Assembly (NCBI GenBank): GCA_017562135.1 | Contig: QEYB01000725.1 | Location: 191,001 to 255,000, forward strand | Reading direction: 5' to 3' | Source: Dipylidium caninum | Taxonomy: Eukaryota; Platyhelminthes; Cestoda; Cyclophyllidea; Dipylidiidae | DNA length: 64,000 nucleotides | Shown: positions 13,936-24,252 of the stretch, piece after piece | Position numbering within the stretch: position 1 is the stretch's first letter | Layout: each line of letters begins with the position of its first letter | The notes under the pieces: model-generated | Told to the model about the DNA's origin: nothing | Databases searched by the model: none | The model's input: the letters and a program-made list of their open reading frames with translations, nothing else | Made by a program: the position numbers and the translations under genes

Positions 13936-16900
13936 ATGGCAACAGAGGAACTGTCACATCCATCGCATCTAAAAATGGACCATGTCCCCTCGGTGCCAGT
14001 TGACCTGAGGCAAATGAGTGCCACCCACATGACGAACAAATCAATTCACCGGACTGCGGGCCTCATGAGCCTCAACGCCACGGGTTCGGAAGAAAGTGGA
14101 AGTCGGATCTCGGAGAGCGCAGATGAACCTCGGGAGACCTCGGACGATGCGAATTCCAGTGAGTTGGCCAAGGTGAGTGATATGGTGTTACAGGTGCAAA
14201 GTTATCGTAAACTCTCTCTTAAAATGATTTATTCACCGGGTAAGCCACTAAACATCAATAAAACGGTTGGAAATTGAATTTTATTTTTGAGAACTAATAA
14301 AAACCACTAAATTCGTATTTATTTAGGGTTATATTTCCAGATGACATTTCATGCCTGTCCAAGAAGGTGTTAAGCGCATTCATTCGTAGCAAATGAAACG
14401 GCTCTTTTGACACTCCACAAGTGTTTAAGATAAGAGCAGCGGTTAAAAAAAGCAACATGCTCCTCAAGGCTGCTCAGCCACCCACTTCCAAGTCATCCAG
14501 CAGTATGTTAAGGGTATAAGGCCTGCGGAAACACCCGAACAAGAATTCTGTTTCACCCCAATAACGACCTTTTCTCACGCAGCAAACGGTAACTTTACCT
14601 CCATTGAAGAAAACATTCCCCCTTGCAAAACTATCTTGAACTTCTTAGTATCATGTGTGATTGGCAAATGTTTTCATGACCTCTTTCTAGAAGAAAAATT
14701 CCTATTAGCAGTGCGGGAGTTTTACTGACATCCGACTTAAAATAGACGTTCTCCTTGCATTAAAACTGCCATGAGCACCAAAAACTAGTCAAAGATATTC
14801 TGTTTTCATTAAAAACAGTGATAACTGTTGGGGCTGGAATAACCTTTGCCCACAGCATCCCTCTTTTTTGCATAGATTTTGCAACCCCGGGAGGGATTCC
14901 ATTCAAAGTGCAAAGTTTACATTAACATTATGCAAACAGGCGGCTCAACCTCCCACGAGTAATTATTAGGCAAGTGATGAAGGTGGATGAACAGACGCAC
15001 CACATAGGTCTTCTTGAGACCAAATGGTAGGGGCGGTTTCACGTGTTTCTGGTAGCGGTGTCACCGCGACGTCCAATGGGGTCACACGACGGCAGCACCG
15101 CTCGTCAAGTGACCTCAGGCCGCACCGCAGAGCCGAGGGTGACTCATCGCCCGACCTGGATGCCCTCGAGACGGCGCTGACGGGCCCGAGGGCGGAGGGG
15201 AGAAGACGTCGCCCTGTTGGCGAAACGTGGTAGTATTAGGTGGCTGCGAGCATGGACGGGGGCGCAATGGCCTTGAAAGGAATGCGGTTCACCTACGTGG
15301 TTCCCTCTTCCTTCCGGGATTTAATCTCCGAATCAGCCCCCTTGGTGAGAGTCTCACTCTCCCCAAAGGGGCAGAACCGAGGATGATGCGAGTGCTGTCT
15401 TATGCGCCATTGACCGCGAGGTCATTTGAGGTGGCCTTTTTGAATGCGTAGAATGCCTGACTGCGGTTGATGGCATGCCACCCTCCTACCACCTTTGTAA
15501 TGGGCCATTGGGCATGTTCCACAAGGCCTCTCCGCCCCTCAGTTACGGACTCACCTCATCTCATACATTCACACGGCTTTTATGGCGTCTCCAGTGTCTA
15601 ATCTTACACCGCCGGAAACAGGTCCTTTTTCAGGCCTCGCCAGCAGTGATTCCCACAAAGTCGGTGCGTGACACACGGAAAAGTTGGTAGCAGAGCCTGG
15701 GACGGAAAGAGAGCCAGATACCGCAGTCGAGAAGTAGCCACTTGCTTATACGCGATTATCTCCAAATAGTCACCCAAAATTCATCGCGCTGGCCTCGTAA
15801 CCTAAAGGCAGAGTGGATAAGACGTGCAGTCTCAAGACCCGATGTGCGCATGTGAGCACCCATGTGTGTAAGTGTACGTGTGTGTGTGTGCGTTTGTTTA
15901 TGGGTGCGACTGGCGCCGATATGCCACACGTACCACATGACTCGTCCTATATGATTAAGAAAGCACTTTGAGGGGCATCTGATAGAAGAGGCAAGTCTTT
16001 GGACCTTCGCGATTGTCTCAACCCCTCTCAGCAGTCGAGGCGCCTTGCACGACCCGTCTCGCGAAAGAAGGTCGAAGGAAGCGGAGTTGGTTAGGCGAGC
16101 GAGGAAGGAGTCGAGGATCGCCTGGAGTGACACCTCAAAAAGTCCTCGATTTGTAATTGGTTCAGTCGGTGGTAGCACCGGTGAAATTTGCTGCTTTAAA
16201 AATCAGCCTCATGTGCAGACGTCGCCCAAGACTTGAGGACGTTGCTTATCATGCATGACAAGCCAACGTCAACTGTGGAGTGCAGCGATTGCCATTTGCA
16301 TACGCGCATACACACAAGTTGGTGTGAGGGATGACAACGCGACAATACTGTCATAAATCACGAGAGCGAGGGGGAGAAAGGCTTTTAACGTTTGTAGGCA
16401 CCCTGAGGGGAGGTAGCTCAACAATGGAGCAAACACTGGAGCGCCTGTCTCCTGACAGGCTGCATCCACTCCGCCCACGCCCACGCCACGCCACGCCTCG
16501 AGGGGGTGCAGTGAGTCGACCAAATCGAGGTGGAGGATGTCGAGAGCAGCGTGTTTGCACCGGTGTAACTACGCCGCGTGGGAGTCGCCTCCATGCAAAT
16601 CTTATTTGACACTGGCGGGGGAGGCGGTTGCAGCAAATGGCGACGGACTTTGTGCCGCAGACGGGAGGCGAGGCGAAGAGAGGGTGGCGAGGGTGGCGAG
16701 GGTGGCGAGGGTGGAAGGAGCTCCACTTCTGCGATGAGCAAGAATTTCTCCCACTCCCAAGTGTAATCCCAGTAATTCACCTCCTGCACATTATCCGACG
16801 GATTCACGTCATTTCGAAAGAAACTACCCTTCCACACCTATTCATTTAACCGCCCATCTCAGTGAGCATGCTTTGAAAGCAAATTTTTCTGTTAGCCTTA

Positions 16901-19900
16901 CGTCTCCACGTTATGGCCTTTCAGGACGTTGGTCTACTCTACGACCTGATCGACGAGAAGGATGCCGAGACGAAGGAGTTGAAGCAGAACGTAAAGGGGC
17001 TTAAGCAGTATTGCGACGAGATGCAGGGCGAAATCGAAAAGGCCCAAATGATCATTATTGAACAGCAGGAACAGTTAGAAGTCCTCAGACAAGAGGTCGC
17101 TGTCAGCAAGTCAAACGTCGAAGCGTTGAAGGTCAGTTTAGACCCTCTTTTAATGAGACACTTCTGCACACACATCGAACAACTTGCGCCAACGTGCGAC
17201 GTGGGCGGTTTTTCTCAAGAACGCATTTTCTGCCAGACGGACGGTGTGGGAGAACATCAGGTTCTTCAGAGTCCCCCAACCCCTCCTCCCCCTCGCGGCC
17301 CGCACCTCCCTCAAATCCATCCGCCCCGCTGACCAGTCTCGGCTCATAGAGCCTGCGCACTGGGCGGAAAGACTCCTCGTTCCGCTGGTGCACGTCCACC
17401 GCAACCTGCCTCGCGAGATCCTCCCCTCGGTGGTCGTCTACGCTGTTCGCAGCATTTCGCTGCACCCCACAATGTGCCTGAAAGGCACAACAACCTCTTT
17501 CACTGACACCATTTGTGGTTGCCCAGCCAGTCCCACAGCGGACATCAGTGTGTGCGCGGAGCTTCAGGCCCCATGAGTCGTCTGGCATTCCACACTGGCC
17601 GCAGTCATGTGCGATTCCGCACCAAACCGCTCGAACACTTCTATTTTCCAGCTGTCACGTAACCTGAACACTCACAGTATCGAGAGCGGATCTGCCGAGG
17701 CGGTTAGCGAAGAAGGAAGCGTCACGTGGCCAGGCAACGCACCGACTGTGAGTGAGACTGCCATTTTGCGTCAAGTGTCGCATAAACAGGCGCGTACAAA
17801 CACGTCTGGATCGGAGTTTCCTAGCAGCGCCGTCAGGCTCCTCTGGGCGCATCTCCTGTCCGCAGTAGTTCGTGCCGGCTCGGTCCACGCGCAGACTGTT
17901 TGAGATGTCTGAGTTGGGCAACCGTTGCGTTTGTGCGACGCCGCAAGCAGATTTGGTCCCACAATGCGACCCAAGCGGTCTCGTCTCGTGTTGTCACGCG
18001 TCGCCGATGCAGACGCGGACGGGGACCAGGATGCGGAATCAACCGCGGCGAAGAGCCGAGTTCACTTGCGCACGGATGGTGTGGAGAGCAGGAGAGGCTC
18101 TTGTGGATGCACCCGTGCGGCACCTCATTTGGCGTAGCGTTGTACATTTCGCGGCACGGTTCCACGTGGGAAGAGCACGCGATCCCAGCCATTCTCCAGG
18201 TAGTGCAGCATCGTGCACACCAGACGTCCTCGATTTTGCTGCGTCAGGCACTCAAAATGCATCCCACCATCGAGAACGCTTCGTCTCCTCGACATACTCG
18301 CCCGTCGTCCACTTTCACGTCGTCCCAGTCCGTCTCTCCCCTCCCGCCCCTCGGCGGACGATGATGGGCGCGGAGCAGGAAGGACTGTGTGCTCCACCGA
18401 GGCGATGTGTGTCGCCGGACCAGCCTCAGTCCGGAGGCCACGTTGAGAAGAAGTAGAGGAGGCGGGGATGAGAGCGCTGTTGCAGGTTTTGTCTGTGTCA
18501 TCAGTTGTCGCCCGGTCACGTAATGCGGCTGCGATGACGTTTGATTGTTACTCGCTCGAACGACTCAGGCGCGCTGACATCCACCCTGCGAAACAATGAC
18601 CGGTTGCATCGTGACTTCGACAGGCGACCACTTAAAGTTGGACGGTTTTGCCAAGATGAAACAGCTTCTCTCACCCATAGTCTTCTCAGAGTGGCTGCTA
18701 AATGACCCGTAACGTGATGTCAGTGGAAAAGCCAAGCTCCTTTGGCCTTTGCCATCAGCCTTATTCGTTCCCACTGAAGAGAGGCAACAGTCGCTGCACC
18801 GGAGGGTGTGTCGAAAACCCCTGCCGTTCGCCTTCTGATCGGGCTCTTGAGTTTTGTTGGCGAGTGTGCGGCATTGCGAGCGTCGTTGGAATAGACACTC
18901 TTCACCTCAGTCCTTTTCGGCCTCAGAAAGACGGCCTGGGAGGCCGGCTCGGTCGACTGGCCGTCCAGAGGGATGAATGTTTTAGCTATAAAGAGCGGCT
19001 GACATCGCCACACATTGACAGCCTCCATTTGGCACGGAATGGAATAGAGCGGAGGAGGGAGACGTCCTTTTCACAAGTTTGCGTTGTGCGCTGCAGTGTA
19101 GGGGATCTCCTGTTGAGCTGACCACTGTTTGGGTAAAGGGCGGAGTTAGTTCCGAACGTCTGAGACGGAAGAGCTCGTTTCCGGTTCCGTAATGGAACCT
19201 GTGGTCTTTAATCGGCCGTAAATTATTCGGCACTTGATTTAATGGCCGTTGCGAAGCCGCCAAAATATAACAAACGAGATGAGTGGCCTGGTGTTTCTGG
19301 CACCGCATCGTCTATCTGTGGAGTGTAGCACACACCACAATGGCGAAATTTTACCACCCTGCAGTCACAAACACTAAGTAGGGTAAATTAACGCCATAAG
19401 AAGGCCAAACCGCTACTGGATGGGAGGAATGTGGAGCGAGAGAACGCAGCTTAAGGCGACCTGCCTTTCTCTTCCCTCGGTTGCACCAAAACACGCTTCT
19501 CTTTCCCTCGCTTTTGTGTAGAACACCCGCCGACTTCAATTTGCCTCCCTTCCCTTCTCCCCAAGTCTCGGGAAGTTTTACCCCGTGCATGAGTATGCCT
19601 CCACCGACACGCAGTCGGGACTATAAAGCCGCGGTGCTCCGGTTTTTGAGAATTACAATTTGATACATACAGATTGCATAAGAGTGGTGTGTTTGAGAGT
19701 GGAAGCCACAAATACGCACACACACGCGAGCGCCGGTTCGCCGCCCGGGCTCATAACACAAATAATTGCCACTGGCAGCCACATCCAGAGGCCGGTAGCT
19801 CTGCGTGCCCAACGAGCGTTTTAGTCGGAATCGCGTGGGTGGTGCGGGCAGGGCCTCTCATGCCTGCTTCTGGAGCAAGCAATGGGCTAACATAACCCGC

Positions 19901-21568
19901 TCGTGTTCGCCGCATACTACTTTAACTTATGTCAGTAGGTGCGTTTCAAATTAAAGGCGAATTTCGGCCGTTCAGGGGATTTTTGGAGATGGCTGTTCTC
20001 TCGCCTCGTGGGGAAGGAGAACAAGGTTGCCCTTATTTAAATTAGCATGTTGATTAATGGTAGTTCCTGGTGGCGTCGCCGTCTGCTCCTTGTGTCGCCC
20101 GCATCTCTTCCACAGACCCGTGAAGAGTCGCCTTATTGAAGCAGTGCGGAGGACACGCCGGCTTAGGTGATGGAACCTCTAATCAGCCATTGTTAAAGCT
20201 AATTATAAAAGTCGGTGGGCAACCGGGCTGGCATTGACAGCCAGGGAGAGGAGTTTTCACACTTGGCATCCGTAGCGCCTCCGGCAAATAGGCAGATTCT
20301 CTGCGGCTGCCCTCCAGATGCGAGGGGAAACCGTTCTTCTTTCACGAAAAATCCGCCTTGTCGAAGTGTCGACTTCTGGGAGGCGTTGGGTTGCTTCATG
20401 CTTGAGAGCTCAGAGCAGTTGTTGCGGGCTGAAGAGCGTAGAAATGAGGAGGTTGTTGCCAAGTCTGCCCCCACATCACTCGGTTGTCACTTTATGCCTG
20501 TCATTAAGGCGAGGCTTGTAATTTAAACGGCAAGGTCTGTGACCCATTGCAATCCAGGCGAAATTGTTGATTTCGGAAATATGGTCTCAGGCGGAAGGTG
20601 GCCCTTAATTTAGTCTCAGTAGCCTAATTTAAAAAAAGCCTTCGGAGTTTCCTAATCAGTGCTAGTGGGTTTGTACAATGCGTTCCTTTCAGTGCCGGAA
20701 CTACATCCTTGCCTCGAACAGCAGTGGGGCAACGGAGGAGGTTCGCAAGATGGTTGAAGAGCACCGTAAGATGCAGGAGGAGCTGGAGCGTTTGCGACAC
20801 GAACGCAAAACAATGGATATGGAAATGACACGACTGAAAAAGCAGGGCAGCTTCCTTCGCAGACGCGCTCGCGAAGAAGGCACGAACGAAGAAGGCCAAA
20901 ATGGGACTGGCGGTGTGGTTGAGACGACCAGGATGCAAACATCTTCCAATCGCAGTCAACCGCAGGTAATTTAGTTGAGGGTATAAAGACAATTATGCAA
21001 TTTTACTAGTCACTCCTTAAACCATCCCCCCCCCCACCCCCACCCCCTCCCACCCCAACCCCCAATTTCCTCCCGCTCTATTTAGCAATCTCGCGAGCTT
21101 CCCGCCGACACCGCAGTTCTAATACGTCAGTTGAGGAAGGAGAAGCAGCACTGGGAGGAGTACGCCAACCGACTGGTGCGAGCGATGGTTGAGAGTGGTC
21201 TCTCGCCTGAAGATCTTCTCCAGACTGACGGACGCGCCCCCACCAAGGCCACGAGCGAAGACGCGGATCGCTGGCGAACATACGCTCTTCGACTACTGTC
21301 CGACTGCGTGCGGTGGGACCCCTCGCGACTCAGCGAATTCGACCGCCGCCTCCTCCGCCAGCATCTTTCCGGCGACGGGGATTTGGAAGCGCCGCAGAAC
21401 ACTTTCCTCAATTCTACCACCCACGGCATGGGCAGTGGGTCGATGTCTCTGCAGGCCTCGTCCTCGGTTTCGCCCGTCCATTCGGGAGAGAAAGAGACCA
21501 GGGTGAACTTTTCCCAGACACGAAGACGGAAAATCGACCGGTTAAAGCAGTTTTTCCACCGGCGATGA
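13936..21568 (+). CDS. Coiled-coil protein, family not recognised (4 exons)
   Basis: Proposed exons: 13936-14172, 16925-17131, 20693-20965 and 21086-21568. All junctions are phase 0, and the joined frame gives 399 residues. Exon 1 starts with a clear ATG, encodes a Ser/Glu-rich, probably disordered segment, and ends in AAG|GTGAGT. Exon 2 is a heptad-like coiled coil rich in Lys, Glu and Gln. Exon 3 opens with a second coiled coil, with EEHRKMQEELERL at its core, and ends in a basic then Gln/Ser-rich tail. Exon 4 begins with another charged helix (LRKEKQHWEEYANRL), has a helical block around DADRWRTYALRLL and ends in a basic tail before TGA. Acceptors at exons 2-4 are pyrimidine-rich. The EKDAE part of exon 2 faintly resembles kinesin stalk, but without a motor domain I do not assign it. 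Further exons could be hidden in the introns of 2.8 and 3.6 kb. Confidence 0.6.
15861..15892. repeat. GT-rich microsatellite
   Basis: An imperfect run of GT dinucleotides, interrupted by AA and AC, lies in the first intron of the coiled-coil gene. It is visible directly. Confidence 0.7.
16449..16758 (-). repeat. Inverted repeat, arm 1, distal block
   Basis: Read on the minus strand, this block matches 22752-23063 on the plus strand almost base for base, with scattered substitutions. It includes a ninefold-base minisatellite of four units (GCCACCCTC) at its start and a shared stretch around TTACACCGGTGCAAACACG. The similarity stops abruptly near a small palindrome, CCTGTC-TCCT-GACAGG, at 16444-16459. 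The repeat lies in the intron before exon 2 of the coiled-coil gene. Open frames within it are by-products of GC-rich sequence. Confidence 0.85.
18208..18620 (-). repeat. Inverted repeat, arm 1, proximal block
   Basis: Read on the minus strand, this block matches 22279-22698 on the plus strand, with only scattered mismatches and a few short indels. In this arm the two matching blocks are separated by about 1.45 kb (16759-18207) that includes exon 2 of the coiled-coil gene; in the other arm they are only about 55 bases apart. The long open frame at 17872-18456 that overlaps this block is not conserved as a protein and I do not call it. Confidence 0.85.
20000..20650. other. Intron DNA, nothing specific seen
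   Basis: The stretch between the proximal repeat block and exon 3 of the coiled-coil gene contains no exon I can support. Confidence 0.3.
21024..21085 (+). repeat. C-rich tract acting as splice polypyrimidine tract
   Basis: The short 120-base intron between exons 3 and 4 of the coiled-coil gene contains long runs of C broken by A, followed by TTTCC and CTATTTAG at the acceptor. The C-rich stretch is likely the pyrimidine tract of this intron. Confidence 0.5.
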
Positions 21569-22165
21569 CTGCAAAATTACTGCGTACCCTAACTACAACC
21601 CCTTTTATTGGCTACCAACGGTGTCTTTCAACACTTCGACTCGGGATTCCTTCTGTCCTGGAAGGAAACACAAAATAGATCCCACTGTCCTCGATGAAAT
21701 AATATTCTCATGCCTCCCTTTGTTTCCTCTCGAGCGAAAGGTTGACACTCTGAGGAATGTGGAGAACAAGAAACCGAGGCGCTTCCCTTCTCTCATTCAC
21801 AACTCGTCGTCGGACGTCGTCCTGCTTCTGCTGCGGGTCCTTGCAAATATGGGAGGCAGTCTTAAGTTTTTACGGTGGAAGGGAAACGAATCGCCGCCGG
21901 GTTTTGTCATGCTGCCGTGTGCGCAGGTGCAGTCCTCATCGCAGCGGGCTGGAGGGACGCTTCCCCCCGGGGGGGACGAGGCTCATTTGGCCGCTAAATC
22001 ATGTTATGGCACTCGCGTTGGGGGAAACAAAAGCGACTGTTGCAGCTCCATAAATTGCATGAATTCTCTCAGTTTGGGGATTCATTCAATGCTGATTTCC
22101 GGGCGATAGAAGTGGGAGAACGCAGGTCGGCCGATTCCCCCCCTAAGCAACAAGCCAATTCAACT

Positions 22166-22171
22166 ATTAAA
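22166..22171 (+). terminator. Possible ATTAAA polyadenylation signal
   Basis: ATTAAA is the best match to a polyadenylation hexamer after the coiled-coil gene's stop (21568), giving a UTR of about 600 bases. No AATAAA occurs in between. Weak call. Confidence 0.25.
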
Positions 22172-22278
22172 ATAAGGTTTTAAGCGTCTCATTTGACAAT
22201 GAACAGAAGAAGGGAAATTTTTCATCCCGAAGGCCGGTCTCAACGCCTGGCTGTCCGCAGCCTCCCGATGTTTCCACG

Positions 22279-23063
22279 TCGAAGTCACACTGCAACCGGC
22301 CATTGTTCCGCAGAGTGGATGACAGCGTCGCCTGAGTCGTTCGAGCGAGTAACAATCACCGTCATCGCAGCCGCATTGCGTGACCGGGCGACGGTTAACT
22401 GATGACACTGACAAACCTGCAACAGCGCCCTCATCCGTGTCTCCTTCAACTTCTCCTCAACGTGGCCTCCGGACTGAGGCTGGTCCTGGCGACACACATC
22501 GCCTCGGTGGAGCACACAGTCCTTCCTGCTCCGCGCCCATCATCGTCCGCCGAGGGGCGGGAGGGGAGAGACGGACTGGGACGACGTGAAAGTGGACGAC
22601 GGGCGAGTATGTCGAGGAGACGAAGCGTTCTCGATGGTGGGATGCATTTTGAGTGCCTGACGCAGCAGAATCGAGGACGTCTGGTGTGCACGAGGCTGGG
22701 GACTAATGAGTTTGGGAGGATGTTTTCATCCGAGATGACGTAAACTCGTCTGGAGTGGGAGAAATTCTTGCTCATCGCAGAAGTGGAGCTCCTGCCACCC
22801 TCGCCACCCTCGCCACCCTCGCCACCCTCTCTTCGCCTCGCCTCCCGTCTGCGGCACAAAGTCCGTCGCCATTTGCTGCAACCGCCTCCCCCGCCAGTGT
22901 CAACTAAGATTTGCATGGAGGTGACTGCCACACGGTGCAGTTACACCGGTGCAAACACGCTGCTCTCGACATCCTCCATCTCGACTTGGTCGACTCACTG
23001 CGCCCCCTCGTGGTGTGGCGTGGAGTGGTGTGGGTGGGTGGCGTGGATGCAGCCTGTGAGGAG
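22279..23063 (+). repeat. Inverted repeat, arm 2 (compact copy)
   Basis: This is one continuous copy of the repeat whose two blocks lie split and inverted at 18208-18620 and 16449-16758. The block order is preserved as a mirror image, so the two arms form a palindrome around a 3.66-kb spacer (18621-22278) carrying exons 3 and 4 of the coiled-coil gene. The copy lies downstream of that gene's stop codon. I found no terminal inverted repeats, target-site duplication or transposase, so a segmental duplication is at least as likely as a mobile element. Confidence 0.85.
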
Positions 23064-24252
23064 GTGCCCGATCCGCCCGCCCTTCCTCCTCAGCAAAACA
23101 AGTTTGGCGCTAAAACTTCTTACTGTTAGCCGAACCGACTATGTTGACAAGGAAGCAGGTGATGCGTATTTTGGGCTCAAGCAGAAGCGCGTTAGTACGA
23201 GGGCGCTCTGAAAGTAGTTTTGCCGATCTCCTTTAAGCGGTTAATATCTGCTACTCCGACATTCAGGACGGAATGCTCTTCTCCTGTCGCGGATCTGCTG
23301 TGCACTGTTCACTTTTTAGTTACTGCGGCACGAGTAACGCCGCTCAGGCGCCTCTGTCCGAACATGGGCTGTCAATGGAGCGAACGCATTTGCTTGGGTT
23401 TCAACGTAGGACGATGAAGTGCAGAAGCTCAGGGGACCCGAGCGTCGAAGCCGAAACGGGTGACCGGGCCGGTCGGCGGGCGCGAGGGCTGAGACCGAGG
23501 GGAGGAGTCTCACGCTGACGTGAGCGTCAACTCCGCGACCGCGCACCAACATTTAATTTGATTTCACTCGTGTGGGTATCATTAGGCGTTGCCTCCTCGC
23601 CCTTACTTTGGCTGGAGAGTTTCTGCGGTCCTCAACACGGTTGTCGCCCCTCAACAGGTGCCGCCTGGCAGGACTTGAGCTGAGCCCTCGTGAGGCCTCG
23701 CGTCTCACCAACGAACAAGCGCACGAGCCGGCGGGGCTGGGGCTGGGGACCCTGGCTAGGACGGAGTGACGAAGCAATCAGCGCAGGACCGAAGTAACGA
23801 ATTGATGGCATCAGTCGGTCGACAAATGAGTCTTTTAAGTCTCTTTTACTTAACCCGGTGGCATTATTCACACCCAAGCGTCTCCGTCTAGTTCAACTCT
23901 AACTGCCCCCCCCCAGCCCCGCGCTCTCCTGCCGGCCACCAAAACACCTTCGAAAAGCCGTGGCCACGAAGTGGGACTGAGGTCGCCAGGGGGAACGGCT
24001 ACTTCGCTCGCCCTCGCCCTCGCCCCCACCTTTCTAAGTCCGCGTTAGCTTGTGTGCAGCGACTTCGTGCCCGGTTTCCCCAACCCACTGGCTTCGGTAG
24101 TGGGTGAATTCTCCTTCACCCTTCGGTCGGCTTGAGACAAAACAAACAACTGTCCGATTTCCAAATCTAAGACTTCCTCATCGGAGGAGGCATCGGACGA
24201 CCATCAACCAAGTCTGGCAAGTGGGCAAGGGAGAGTCTCGGGGGGGGGGAAT
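23064..24252. other. Intergenic DNA between the repeat and the UAS gene
   Basis: GC-rich sequence with short open frames on both strands. None has splice sites or motifs that would support a gene. A clear AATAAA for the minus-strand UAS gene was not found here. Confidence 0.35.

Noticed and set aside
17872..18456. 194-codon open frame on the plus strand
   Set aside because: It overlaps the inverted repeat, and the same bases are open in several frames on both strands; the other repeat arm does not preserve the protein.
22279..23063. Repeat as a DNA transposon
   Set aside because: No terminal inverted repeats, target-site duplication or transposase frame could be seen.
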